Below are positions 50,501-63,607 of a stretch of DNA of 64,000 nt, one piece after another. Both the position numbers and the translations under genes were made by a program. Source of the DNA: Emydura subglobosa (taxonomy: Eukaryota > Chordata > Testudines > Chelidae); NCBI GenBank assembly GCA_007922225.1, contig ML679962.1:29123563-29187562 (forward strand), given 5' to 3'. Under the pieces are notes generated by a model that ran no database searches, had not been told where the DNA came from, and saw only the letters and a list, made by a program, of their open reading frames with translations. The number at the start of each line of letters is the position of its first letter. Position 1 is the first letter of the stretch.

Positions 50501-51680
50501 TACAAACCTCAGACATTAAAAATCATGAATCAGGCCCCAAATCCCCCCTGAGATTATTTTTAAAATCATTAGATTTTTTTTAAAAAAAAATAAAATTGGG
50601 GTTCTTTATATTTGCCTTTTGGCTTTTTGTATTTACTCAAGTCATGTTCTCAGGCAAACAGAAAGGCTAGGAACATTTTTTTTTAATGAAAGCTCAGATT
50701 CTCCCCTACTCATATGAATCCAGGAGCTGGGGCTTTAAGAAAAACTTCAGATATCATGAGACTCAAAATAACATTACAAGAGTTGGCTACACTACGTCGC
50801 TTTAGTATGGTGTGAATGAGGTTGTCCCCACCTCGTTCTTATGTGGGTGAGTAGGCAGTGTCACAATCAACCTTACTCTCTGTTATGCCCCTGATTACAC
50901 TGCTTCTTCCTAGTACCACTAAGGGTGCAAGCCATCCATAGCCATGCCAGCATTCACCAGCAGAGCTGGTCAGCGGCTTAGGGAGGAGCTGAAGTGATTC
51001 AGGCACTGTACTCCCCCGAACTCTGGGAAACTCTGGGTTTGATTAAAGCACAATAACAACTGGCATTTCCCTGGGGGTGGTGCAGCTCTGCACTTCCCCC
51101 CAACGTACACCTGTACCAATCAAGCACAATCTGGTCCTTCACTATGTATAAAGGAGAAAGAAGCCCAACCTGCAAGGTTTGGACTTTCCCAGAATCTGTC
51201 CAGGTGTGGGACAGTCTCCCCTGCACCCATTTACTTTTTGCTGAATCACACAAGGCCATAATTTACCAGCTCAGCATGTCGAGGGGAAGCAGGAAGTGAC
51301 AAACAGGTGTTGTCTTCTTAAAACTTCTATAAAAAGAGTTAGATACAATGAGGATCGTGGATACCCACCAATAAAGCCGTATGGACGTGAAAGATATGTA
51401 TAAAACAAGGCTGCCTGGAATAATTCACTCTCTATTATGCAATATGGAGCACTTCCATGAAAAGGTTTTGGTTTTTAAGTGATTTTTAAGCTTGATATTG
51501 AACAACCAGGAAGAACATATTTTCACCAGTACTGCGTTCCTTACCTGTGCAAAACTCCCAGTGACCCCATGATAGGAGTTATGACACACAAAGATTTCAG
51601 AACTAGGCTACAGGACAGTTTACCTCTTCCCCGTATGTTTACAAACAGATGACTGTGAATAGGCTTTTGTTTTTCTACAG

Positions 51681-51851
51681 ACAACAAGGAATACGATGCC
51701 TATCTCTCTTACACCAAAGTGGATCCAGATGCATTAGACTGTGATAATAACGAAGAGGAGCAGTTTGCACTTGAAATACTGCCAGATGTTCTGGAAAAAC
51801 ACTATGGATATAAACTCTTCATTCCGGATAGAGACCTGATCCCTAGTGGGA
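51681..51851 (+). CDS. IL1RAPL2: IL1RAPL2 internal exon: start of cytoplasmic TIR domain
   Basis: The exon follows ttttctacag and ends GGG A|gtaagt, a consensus donor. Two bases complete Asp, 56 codons follow, and the final A starts the next codon (Thr in known homologues; phase 1). The product opens [16 protein letters not shown], which carries TIR box 1 (YDAYLSY), continues through an acidic segment (CDNNEEEQF) and ends [16 protein letters not shown], which is box 2 (RDLIPSG). The [14 protein letters not shown] region separates it from IL1RAPL1, which differs here in my recollection. The remaining TIR exons and the long C-terminal tail were not recognised in the 12 kb that follow, so the next intron is at least 12.1 kb. 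The TIR domains of this subfamily act in synapse organisation and JNK signalling rather than classical IL-1 signalling. Confidence 0.96.
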
Positions 51852-52122
51852 GTAAGTACTTCTGAACTTTGGGCTTAATCCTGTCTGATGCTATTGGGAA
51901 GGCACGGGCTGCATGTGAAGTACTGTCCAGGGATAGTTAGTGTTCCTTCTCTTTGCAAGGCTGCTCTCAGACCCTTAGAGTTTCCTAAATACAGCAAGGT
52001 GTGATCTCCATCTTAGGGTCTGATCTTGCACCTGTGAAGTCCATGGGAATTTTGCCATTCACTTCAGTGGAAGCAGGATCGGAGCCTTCCAAAGGGGAGT
52101 TCTACAGAACTGTAAAAAAGGA

Positions 52123-52210
52123 GTTCTCAAACTTTTTTTTGCTGGGGACCCCTTTGAAAATATTTCAAGATATGATGACCCTCACCCCAAAAAAGTGATG
52201 AACCCCCTCC
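52123..52210 (+). mobile_element. hAT-like repeat terminus fragment
   Basis: 'gttctcaaactttttttgct' followed by 'ggggacccctttgaaaa' is the left part of a common sauropsid hAT-type repeat. Only this end is visible. Confidence 0.5.
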
Positions 52211-53510
52211 CCCCCCATCATACCACCTTTACTTCTGCTCTGCTGCAGGAGATGGCACTGCCTTCAGAGCATCCAGTCAGCAGCCGTTGTTCTCTGGCCA
52301 CCCAGCTCTGAAGGGCTCTGGCTGTCAGCCGTGCTCAGGGTTCTACCAGGGCTGCTATCAGAGGCTGCTAGGAAGGGTAATCTGTACACTGCCATTCCTA
52401 TTTTATCACTCAAAATGGGATTCTCTCCAGAATTCTCATTCAGGCAATGACTTATTTGTCCACAACAACCTTACAAATAAAACATTTCCTATTGTCTTTT
52501 TTTTTTCTTCTGATTTTACAGTGAGCAAATATTAGAATTACTTTAGTTTCCAAGTTAACGTCATCAGTCGAGCCATTTTTAAACTAGAGTTTTGTCCAAG
52601 TGCTGCATTTGTAAACGTAATTTGTATTGTGTAAGTAATCCTAATTTTTTCAACGAGATGTGTCCTGTTCAGTTATCTGATTCTGTTGCCCATTTCTAGT
52701 TAATGAAATGCAGTTGTCCATTTCAGATCAATTTCACTGCAGTGTCCAACTATTCTGCTGCATATACTGATGTCTGTAACCACACTGACACGCTGTGGTT
52801 TTTCCTGATTGGTTGCAGGACAAGTAAAAAAAATCCATTGTAATGTGCATAATGTTCATGGATTCTTCATGCACCGTTTGTTCGCATTTATGCCATGTGG
52901 TTTTGCCAAATAGTTGAGATGTTCATGTGAGAAACATGCATTTGAATATTAATTTAATTTGCGATGTCTGTATTCAGTTAGCGTCCATTAGAGAAGAGGA
53001 ATATGCGCCTCTGTGTATGTGTTAATGTAAAACAAATATCAACAGAGAACCAAACTATGTTCGCTCCTATGTGGATGTACAGAAAGCCCTGCCTCATACT
53101 GAGGCAGTTATAATTGGCTACTTTAGCAACCAGCCAGCAAAGGAACCCAATAACATTGCCCCACTACCGCCAACCTTCAATGCACAACCCAAAAATGTGG
53201 GTATGTTACCCCTTCATCCAAGTATATGGATGAGTTGGAGACAGATGCACTAGTCAGAGTGGGCATTGCCTTTTTGTTATGCAAGGGGCAAATGCTTCCC
53301 TGGTGTTTCTGAAGACATTATAGCAGTCCCTGCACTTGCAGCCTCTAAACTATGGCTACTTACCCCGTCCCCACCGCAGCACTCCTTTACCTCTACAAGC
53401 TGGCAGCGAGGGTCCAATCTTACACCACTGAAAAGCATTGCAGAATTGGGGTCTCAGCTTTGGGTCCCTGTCAGCACCAGCGTCTAGCACTGATTCTAAG
53501 CAGGAGTTAG

Positions 53511-53594
53511 AAAAGTCAAAACATTCCCTCCTCTCCATCAAAGAAACTGTTACATGGATTTGAAAGGGTTAAATGCCTCGGCAAGGTTCTCTTC
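53511..53594. repeat. 84-bp direct repeat, copy 1
   Basis: The block from 'aaaagtcaaaacattccctc' to 'cggcaaggttctcttc' recurs at 55075-55158 with 82 of 84 positions identical by eye. Sequences on either side are not similar. Confidence 0.9.
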
Positions 53595-54887
53595 TTTCCT
53601 GGCTCAAGGTGCAAACCAGGAGGGTGTACTCCTTCCCGTCTGAGAAACGATTACATGAACAGTTGAGATATTGCTAATAGAAAACACAGATCTATTTGCC
53701 TTAAAAACCCCAGTGGGCTTGATGACTAGCAGGGATTATTGTAAATAACTGTGTTTCAGATACAGTCCATACAGCAGTGTTTTTTAATGCAGTATTAGTA
53801 CAAAGTGAATTAGAGAGAGTTTACATGTATCCTTTTCATGATAAACATATTGAAGGTGAAGATCTATCTGTCAGGAGTCTGTTTCTCCCAGCTGCTGCAA
53901 TTTTATTTTTGACGACCTGTCATTCAGACACTCAACAAATATTCATCATCATCTTGGGTATTTAGTTAATGTCTCCTGGAATGCTCATTTTATGAACATT
54001 CACAGATGTAACATCTCTTTTCTCCTCTCCATCCTTTCTGCTTCAGCTTTATGAAAGGGCTTGATTCTTTCGTATAGAACTTTGAGAATGCTTAATCAAA
54101 CTTAATGACGACAATGCAGAATGAAATATGTGCTTGAAATTAGTTTGATTTGTGTGCCTGGGATTTGGGGGGGGGAAAAGGAACTGTATTTCTAGAAGGA
54201 AAATTGGACTAGTTGAAAAATGTTCAGGCACACAAACATACATGCACCTGCATCTTTGTATGGAACATACCTACATGGATGTTCTATTTAATATTGATAT
54301 TACATTAAACAGGGCTAGCTATAGTAGATTAAAAACAGAACAAGCAGAACAGACTTGCATAGGCGCTCCAGAGGAGTAAACACGCAATTCATTTTTTTAA
54401 CGAATCTCTCAAAAGAACAGTTCTGTCAGACTCCTTGGCACAGATTCCTTCAGGGGGAAAAAAGGATTTATTTTTCTAGCGAAATGCTTTCATGTACTGT
54501 ATTTTATCATCTCGTAGTGGAAATGGCACTCAGTATACTGCAGCACTTTCCCACAAGATGTTCTGGAGTGTTTCCTCATATATCTTTCCTTGTGTATTTA
54601 AGATTATAAGATTCCGATACTGTAGTCAATAGTGTATCCTTTGGAAGGCTGGTTGTTTCAGATAATCTCTGCAATTGTGAACTGCTGCCACCGGAGGGTG
54701 TCCATTATTGCTCTTGCTTCTTTGGGCTGGGAAGTATTCAAGTCTAGATTTGTTCAGTAGGTGGTTTATTTTGTCTCAGGATGTTACCGAAGAAACTGAA
54801 AAGCTTACCTCAGTACAATCAAAGGGCAAGTTTGATTATGGCTTAATCCAGTTGATTCTTAGCTAGCCGTTGGAGAAAAAAATGTAA

Positions 54888-55018
54888 TAGTCTCTCTACA
54901 AGGAGGTCTTTAAGAACAGGTTGGACAAACACATGTCAGGGTTGGTCTAGGTGCACTTGGTCCTGCCTCAGTCCAGGGGGCTGGGCTAGGTGATCTCTCC
55001 AGCCCTATAATTCTATGA
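54888..55018 (+). mobile_element. CR1 LINE 3' tail
   Basis: 'ggaggtctttaagaacaggt', 'cttggtcctgcctcagtcca', 'gggctaggtgatctctccag' and the tail 'taattctatgat' are a plus-strand CR1 3' end. It ends about 57 bp before copy 2 of the 84-bp direct repeat. Confidence 0.9.
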
Positions 55019-55074
55019 TACTGTCTTTATATGCAGGATGTAGAGCCAGATGTGCAAGCTACTCAGGGGGAGTG

Positions 55075-55158
55075 AAAAATCAAAATATTCCCTCCTCTCC
55101 ATCAAAGAAACTGTTACATGGATTTGAAAGGGTTAAATGCCTCGGCAAGGTTCTCTTC
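55075..55158. repeat. 84-bp direct repeat, copy 2
   Basis: The partner of 53511-53594, in the same orientation, 1564 bp downstream. The two differences are g/a and c/t near the 5' end. Confidence 0.9.
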
Positions 55159-56654
55159 CAGCCTCAGAGCCCAGCAGAGAATTCCCCTGTTGGAGAGGGA
55201 ACTTCCTGCTGGCACATCTGTGCCGTATTCAAGCTCTGCACTTCCACCCTTGCTCTTGATTCAGGGAGCGTGCTGGGGACGGGAGGGACCATATGGGTGG
55301 AGCATATGTGGCAGCTGTCACTGTTATGCGGGTTCAAAAGGCATCTTCCATTTTGGAAGGCGGGAAGCTGGCCTCCAGAGGCCAGGTCAGACCAAGACAG
55401 ATTGCTGCTTACAGCAGGCTCTGCTGTCTGTGTTACATGATGCTAGAATAAAACCATCATCCTCGCAAAACACAAGTGATCTGTATCCTTACAGAGAGAA
55501 ACACAGGGACGGAAGAGGCTGGATGGAGTCAGCTATGCCAATCCTCCCCTGGCATGGGGACCATTCAGGACCCTACAGCAGTGACATAACTTATTGCTGC
55601 ATGGCAGCAGTTCTAAATGGCATTGGCCCGGGGGCTGGCCCTCAGAATTAGGGAGTTGGAAATGGATTCCTGACACTGTCCGATGCACTGCGGGGAAGCA
55701 TGTGGCCAATAGAGTCTATTATATATGAACACACAGAAAAAGAGTGATGGGAAAGGATATACACAGCATAGGGTGGAGGTGTGCAAGGTATTGTGTAGCA
55801 GTAGGACCTAATTTAACATTATAAACAACGATTCTTTCTTTTTTCTTACTACATATATCTTTGGTCTCATCCAAAATTATTTTCTTTCTTCCCCCAAAGC
55901 AAAATAGTGATGACCACTTTGGGAAGACAAAAGTGACTGTTTAGATACCGTTCGGCTTTGGTTCCTAAAGGGTAATTGAACATGCCGGTTATATAACACG
56001 ACTGCAATCACTTTAAAAAAAAAACTGTGGTAGTTGTCTATTAGCGGTCCTGAGTTATAATTTCTTCCATCCTATTATTTTTACAAGCCTGCTCCTCCAG
56101 CCAGCCAGACCAGCAAACTTGTGAGATTTCTAACCTAGTTTAGTGGACCTGAGAGGTTTGAATAGTTTGGATGCACTTTGGATAAACCACTAAAACGCTG
56201 AGTGCTTCTCTGACCCTGTTGAGATTTATCCATGGATAATACATGTACAGAGAGAGACAGATACATTTTCACTCTGTAAGCTGGCCCAGACCATGTCATA
56301 CTCAGGAAAACATTCTCCTCCCCATGTGGCTGCCTCTGACTTTATCCTCTTTGAGAGAGTCAAGGCTGTCAGGCTGTGGTTTTACCACCAGCAGCACGAA
56401 TCCTTCAGGGCATCGCCCTGCCGCTCTCTTAGTGTGTGTCCTTGATCTCAGCAGGAGGGGTAAGACATCCAGAGTCCATTCCACCCGTGCATAGAGTATA
56501 CAAACCTGGCAATGAGAAAAGCAACGACGATGGAACCATTAATATCCCTTTGGTTTCAAATGAGACACAGGATGGTGGCAAGACGTAAGGAAAGCACACT
56601 AGGAAAAGCCTGCCATGGATATGCCCAGTATCCAATATTACACTTCTGGCCTTC

Positions 56655-56890
56655 TAGGGTAGGTCTACACTGCAATTAAGTACCCGTGGCTGGCCTGTGC
56701 CAGCTGACTCCGGCTTGCGGGGCTGTTTTATTGCAGTGTTAGACGTTGGGGCTCAGCCGCAGCCCAAGCTCTAGGACCATCCCACCTCGCAGGGTCCTAG
56801 AGCCTGGGCTCCCAGACCAAGCCCAAACAAGTAAACAACCCCTTAGCCTGAGCCCGCTGGCACAGGCTAACTGCGGGTTTTGAATTACAG
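56655..56890. mobile_element. MITE of the 'gtctacactgcaatt' family
   Basis: It begins 'ggtaggtctacactgcaatt', includes the internal inverted match 'ttattgcagtgttagacg', and ends near 'gcgggttttgaattacag'. The right terminus is decayed. The interior is rich in 'gggctc' pieces and folds on itself. Confidence 0.7.
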
Positions 56891-58191
56891 TTCTCATGTC
56901 CTGCTGGGGATTTCCAGGCTGAATAGTGAATTCCAAATGTCTTGGTTCCTGTTTTCAAATAAATGACATAAATTATGGTTGGTGTTTTCAAAGGAGCCTA
57001 AGTGAATTAGGTGCCCAAATACCATTGACAGTCAATTGAAATTGGATCGCTACCGCCTTAGGTTCCTTTCAAAATCCCAGCCTGGCCTGTGTGGTGGTAA
57101 GTTCCCCATATAGCACCAGACCTTTTAGCAAATCCACCAGAACAGAATCACGGAGGAATTACAATTGCAAGTTAAAGAAAAAGCAGAAAACCCCCCCGAA
57201 ACAGTTATATCTCAACTAAATGGTTCTGATGAAATGCAAATTCAGAATAACCGAGTATACTCTGGATCACTGGATGTACTGGGGTCTGGTCTAAGATGTT
57301 GACAGGCAATAGCCAAACCTTTCAGAGTCCTGGCAAACTGAAGAGGACTCAAATGTTAAATTCACTTGACAATGTACACAACGTGTGTGTGGCTAGCAGA
57401 TGTAGTGAGTTTGTTGCCTAGTGTTTCCATGGCTAAAGACCCAGATTCAAATCCTAGCTTAAGTCACAGGTGACGATGAACTTGGTGGAATCTTCCCAGT
57501 GCCATAAGCCTTCACAAAATCACTGTGCTGTTTGATACACTGTTTAAGAAATACCCAGGAGTTGGATTGCAGGCCAGCCTTCCCTGCTGTCAAGAAAATC
57601 CATTCTGTGCCAAATGCGCAGTGAGGGTGGTTATTTTCGGAGTGTCAGCGGCAGCATGGGTAAATGTGATTGTACATTCCAATTCCTACAGCTGCTGGTG
57701 ATTTCTCTGTTCAAACAAAATACACATAATGGCCAACCTGATACGTAGTATTTTCTTTCTTGCCCTCAACTCCTTCTGGAGTTCAACTGAATCCTGCTAG
57801 GTATTGTTCGTTGCATAGGAACCTCTTTGCATACATTGTTCATCACCTTATTGTCAGTCTGTTTGCGTGTGAGAGTCTCTGGATCTCCCTCCAATCCCAG
57901 CATGTGGTTACTGCAGCTCATTCAACATCTAAAACAAACCACGATTAGATCCTTGTATTTGTAATGTGGGCCTCATAATTCTTCATTACTTTAAAATTAA
58001 ATTCCTGGTTACGACATGTTATCGGTGTCTGGTGACTGCATTTGCTGTCAGATGATCTGTTGTCATTGTGATGACAGTGAAGCAGTGATGCTATAGTGAA
58101 GCAGACAGACATATTTGTACATGGGTCTAAAAGTCCTTAATCCATGTAGCATCTTGGCAATACCATGACATTTTGGACATTCTGCTAGTAA

Positions 58192-58667
58192 GCTATCATT
58201 AGAACTGGTCAAAACTTGACGTTCCTATTCTGTAGGAAAGTCCAACATTTTGAACTTTGTTTTCATTCTACATTGGAACCAATTCAGCAAATTGAATTCC
58301 AAAAAAAAAAAAAAAGCAAATTGAAAAGCAAAAAAATCTGAAATTCCCCACTAAATGAGATTTTATAAACAAATTAATTATAGGCCAATCAATACCTTCT
58401 GTTTCAATAGAATCAAAATGTTTCATTCCAATTTTGACTTGTTTATATTATAATTTATAACATATTGAACACATTACTAAAGAAGTCATTTCAAAATGAA
58501 AACTCAAAATGTTCCATTCCTCTTAGCAAAATGCTTCGTTACAAATTTTTTAATTACAGTTTATTGAAATTGACCCATTTCTGCAGAAAGTTTTGATTTT
58601 GATGAAACGGCATTTTCTAATGGAAAAATGTTCTTATGGAAAATTTTCCACCAGCTCTAGCTATCAT
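58192..58667. mobile_element. hAT-like MITE with exact 8-bp target duplication
   Basis: GCTATCAT occurs at 58192-58199 and 58660-58667. The 460-bp element (58200-58659) begins tagaactggtcaaaa and ends ttttccaccagctcta, imperfect inverted repeats. It is AT-rich and noncoding. This copy defines the boundaries of the family also seen, decayed, at 20029-20405, 40107-40310 and 45018-45343. Confidence 0.82.
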
Positions 58668-61600
58668 ATGGATGCAATAAAAACACAAAATCCTGATGTT
58701 TTTGTTCAATGTTTTACTCAGCCCTTACTCTGAACACAGTCACTGCCTGACAAAAGGCTAAGTAACTGAACAAAGACCTCAGGAGTTGGACCTGAATGTT
58801 CAGTGGGATAAGTTCTATGACCTAGAAAACTTCATGTATATCTTGTTGCTTGTAAATCAAATTACCCAGAGAGGGGCTCCAACTTCATCCTAACCTGATG
58901 AAGCTGAATAATAGCACAGATGACACGGAAGAACCCTACAGCCATTGCATTATACAAGTAGGGGTAATGTAGGATATTAAACATTGGCTACTGTATATTG
59001 CAAAGAGGAAGCTGATGTTGATGGAATTATAATTATCATAGAGGAAGAAGAAATTCAGCTTTCACTTCTGCGGTGCTGGATTGGTTACAATTCAAGATCA
59101 GCCTGGACCAGAATGTAGGAACATACCTCAATGCCTTTCTCTCCCCATCCCACACCAAAACTACAGAAATGTCTTGATCTGTATCTGAACTTCATAATCC
59201 TGGTCCTACCTCTGTGGCAGGCTGGACTGGAACCCTGGATACTGATGCCCTCAAATGCTAGGGAAGTTCATATCCAAATCCAGACTGTGGATCTAATCTT
59301 CACAGCTCAGACCCTGCTCTAAGTGCTGCGCAAATTAATTTGTTGATCCCGTTCACAGTAGACATTTGTCCACATCAGTCGGTGTAATTACCACACAGTT
59401 TGACACAATTTGAACAAAAGATCCAGGGCTGTAGTAACTGGCCAACCGGCCTCCCGCTTGTCCTCTTAACCATTTAATACAATCCCTTGAGATGTCAAAA
59501 ACACACATTCTCAAATCTGTCGAAAACAGGATGAGCTGGTGACATTTCATCCAGATTGTAGAGAGAGGAGTCTTGGGACATGGACACTGAGCTGTACCTG
59601 GCTCTGCTAATCTTTGCAGCCTTCGTTAAAGAATTTCATCTGACTGCTCCAAATCTACTGTTTATCCCATGTGAAAGGAGAGAATATATCTCTGCCCTCA
59701 CCCTACCCTTCCACCAGATGTTATTGCCCTGTTAATTCCCATATCCTTTTCCCAGAGGTTTGTGCTGGACCACTGAAAATGGCGGGAGGGAGTTGGCAGG
59801 CCCCATGCTTTCCCCAAATGTCTGGCCTAACATTAAACAGGGTAGCCAGACAAGTTTTCTGAAGATAACTATTAGGAATAGGGCTCCCAAAACACACATG
59901 ATTTGGGAGCATCTTCCTGCCTGATAGAACTCTGACCACGTACCAGGGAGGATCTATTAGCCCTTTTAATTCACATGTAGAGTGACAAAAGGGAAGCAGC
60001 TCATTGAAACCAACACAGCTGAATGATAGCAAACTGAGAGCTGTAGGTTAAGGTAGCAGGTCTAACGTAATGGGGGATTTCCCCTCCAGCTTGTCTTATT
60101 TTATTTCATTTTTGTTCTAGCACCAATTAGCAAAGATAATTTTATAAAATGGAACTAATAAATACATTAGTAGAGATGGGTACCGTATAAGGCAATGTTG
60201 GCTTTGGTATTTGAACTTTACTATTTCTTTTAGTGTCTGAGGTTAGAGACTAAAAACCCGTATGTAATAATACAACATTCAGAATACATACATAAGTGTT
60301 GCTGTATTTACCTTCCATTGTGTTCCTCTTTGCTTGTCTGTGTCACTTCCCAGTCAAGGTCTGACACAGATGCTGCATGGGAAATAACACAGCTTTCACT
60401 GTGAGACTTGATGCTCTCCCTACCCTTTTTGTGATAGCGCTTGCTCTTTTCTTTTTCTACAAAGGGGAGTTCCGATTCTGCAAACCAAACTCCCGGGGAG
60501 AGTTTTGCCTGAGTGCGGAATGAAGGATTGGGCCAGGAGACTGTGTTTTCTTTTCACCTTCTTTAACTAACTTATCTCCCACTAAAGAAAAAATCCCGTG
60601 TCTCTTTAATTGTGTACGGTTTGTGTACGGTTTCTCATCCTCGTCTACAGTATGGTACCCATCAGCCAAAACAGGAGACAAAATGGACCGTTTTGTGTTG
60701 CCTGAATCAAACTCATAAGTAAAACTTACAAGATGCCTTTTGCTTATTTTGATCAATGTTAATCACGTCTACTTTTTTATTTTGTATGTTTGTTTTTTGT
60801 TTGGTTTGGGTTTTTTGGGTCCATCCCCATGCTCCCTCACTGCCTTTTGAGAATCTTTAAGGTCACAAAATGCTGTTGATCATAGCAGGTTCTCTTGAAC
60901 GAGACGGTGAGAAGAATTTCCCCTTTGAACCTCACAACCTCCACTCCCAATACCACTCAGGTTTGGCCAATTCCTCAGCTGCTGTAAATCCACATCACTC
61001 TGAAGAAAATGCGGCTCCACTCATTTACACCAGCTGAAGAATAGTTTTGCCGCTCCAAGAAATACAGTTTCACCAAAGTCGTTTTCTGTTGCTTATGACA
61101 TTTGCAGAACTTTGAGATTATTTTTTCCTTCCAACGGGTGGTAAAATTGGCAGGGGAGAAGTCCACTGCTTACATTTCATGTCTGAAATGTTTTCTCGGA
61201 GCTCTGCTTCGCAGATGGCGTAAGAGAAACAACAGAACATTGTGCGGCTGTTGCAAGAGAATCCCAGCCCGCCTGTTTCACCACAAGCAGGGGCATTACA
61301 GAGAGGGCAACAATGTTTGCTTTGTTTTCATGCATGTTTTCCAAATCACAAGGCAGCCTAAAAAAATCAACATGGTAGGACTGATCCTGCGTTAGGCTCC
61401 AGTCTCTGTCCACCACTACCTGGGGGGCTGGATTCTGGCCATAACTTGACAACAGAAAATTCTCCAGGCAAAAGAGATCTTCCTGGTGGTGTGAAGCTGG
61501 TGTGCCAGCTCCTGTACCACCCACCCAGCCTTGCCCTACATGGTGTGGGCTAGGGTAGGGCTACGCTGATCCTCACTGGCATGAAGTCATTTAGGATCAT

Positions 61601-62306
61601 AGCAAAGTGACATAAGTCAGGACAGCTCCAAGGTTTCCTGAACTCATGCAGGAATCTAGCTGGCACAGACACAGGGAGTCATAACCAGCTCTCCCAATGG
61701 CCCCGGCCACCTCCCCGTCCTGCACAGAGAGGAGCACAGGTGAAGCAGATAACTGAGCCCTCGGTAAACTGGATTTGAAAAACCCCATAAGCGTCAAAAG
61801 GTATTCAGTAAAGGCTAAGGGTCCCGTCCTTTAAGGTAGTGAGAAGCCTCTAATTCGAAAGCAAAAGGAGGTTCAGGCACTCTCAGGATTAGGCCACAGA
61901 TCTGGTCCCATGGAAGACAAAGGCAAAAGTCCCATTAATTTCAGTGGGACAAAGATTTGATCCATTTGCCTTGCATAGCAGAAAGGCTGAACTAGATATA
62001 TTTGAGATATTCCACTGTGCTGCTAGCAGAGCTTCCAGTTCCTCACAAGTTGCCATCTCTTTCCTTCCTTTCAATCCCTTCTCTTGGGCAAAAGAAAGGC
62101 ATGTTTTCAAACACTCATTTCCTACTAAGTTTCCTGGTAGTCACGGGCTGGAAGCCTGGAACTGTATGTACTGCTCTGAGGATATTGGGAAGATGTATAT
62201 TTATGGGCCGTGCTGTTTCAAAACCTGTTTGCCTTTCCTTTGGGATGCATAGAAATCTAGTTGTGTGCAAGCTACTGTTCTCAACTTGATTCCCACTGCA
62301 CCAAAG

Positions 62307-62355
62307 GAGTAAAGACCTGTTGTGTGCAGCTCCTGTGTCTTAAATCTTCATTTGT
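62307..62355. repeat. 49-bp direct repeat, copy 1
   Basis: 'gagtaaagacctgttgtgtg' through 'cttcatttgt'. It recurs at 63608-63656 with one difference (aaatc versus aagtc). The flanks differ. Confidence 0.9.
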
Positions 62356-62696
62356 TCACTGATCAGGTCTGTTTGTGACCCAGCTGCAAACTTGAGGTTT
62401 GAAAAAGGACTTTGAAGGTAACATTGTAAGGGCTAATTCCAGTCATCTGTAGAAAGAGCGCTAAATGTTGCCATGTCCACCAATTAAACTGCACCCAGCA
62501 AAATAAAGGAGAAACGCAGAGGGGGTGAAGAGCTCACATGGGGAAACCAGAGTGTCTTTTCCCCCTGAGCACCTCTTCAGCTATAGAGGATATAAGAGCT
62601 AAGTCTGGTGAGTTTTCAATTGAATTGATATGACATTAGATTTATTATTTCAATTAACGATATCACCACAATTTCTTTTAAAAAGATAAGTGGAAT

Positions 62697-62716
62697 GGAT
62701 TGATTGATTGATTGAG
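62697..62716. repeat. (GATT)n short tandem repeat
   Basis: About four GATT units. Confidence 0.85.
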
Positions 62717-63607
62717 TAACATACATGCATAGTATCTTCATAGCACTGAACTGGATATGTGGGATTTTCTGGTAGTGACTGAACAATATTGTGTCCTGTG
62801 GAATAAAAATAGTCATGTACACATCCTTATGCTGAATTTCTTGAAGGAGGAATGAAAATGTATCAGGAAAGATGCATGATGGTTTGTTGTTTTACTGTAT
62901 CTTGCAGATCCAACCTCTAATGATGAAGCTTCCCACCTAACTTCTTTCTTTTTGGGAGCAGAAAGAAAGGAAGAAAATGAAGAGTCTGAGCTGTTGATAC
63001 ATTGGGATAATCTCTTTCCATTGTATTGAACATTTCTACCTTTCCTTAAGTTTTGTTTCACCAGTTCTGCTGATGACTTTCCCATTGCTGCTGATTTTTT
63101 CCCCAATTTCAATGCTGAATTTTCACTTCAATAAGTCATCATTTCAGATAGAGCAATGTTTTTTCCTTAGAAAATACCAATTTACGTATATGCTGCATGA
63201 GTAAACAATCAGAAAACTTTAACTGAAAAGATTGTTGCATAAACAGTTGTACTGTATGTGTATGTCTTGACATTTTTGTTTGTCTGTAGGGGGTATAAAA
63301 ATTTGCTTTTTTTCATATGTGAAGTAATTTTTTCTTGCTGCTAAGTGGTGAAATAAAACGCTGGTAAAGGCAGATTTTATGCTAAATATACCCTCCATCT
63401 CCTGAAAGGAAGATATTTTTGAATGTTTGTTGGCTTATTTTGTAGCTATGCATTTGATGGGAAGTGGTGTTAATAAGTATGCTGCAGCATTAGGCCTGGA
63501 TCTATAAGGAAGTATGACAGTGAAAAAGGTTGTTGAACAATGAAGTGTACTGTAACCATTCTTCCTGCTAGAGGTCAGTATGTGTAAGGCAGATCTTGCC
63601 CTGTGCT

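Larger units (their letters stand above)
46162..51680 (+). other. IL1RAPL2: IL1RAPL2 intron, 5519 bp, phase 1
   Basis: The intron is bounded by a consensus gtaagt and ttttctacag. It holds palindromic repeat copies near 47010-47105, 47264-47313 and 47498-47575, a mixed CA/purine-pyrimidine alternating stretch near 48330-48380, and several poly(A)/poly(T) runs. Long parts, such as 48400-51660, show nothing I can name. Confidence 0.9.

Noticed and set aside
55015..55651. Overlapping plus-strand frames of 141 and 177 codons
   Set aside because: They begin in or just after a CR1 tail and the 84-bp repeat, overlap in different frames, and match no known protein. Likely chance.
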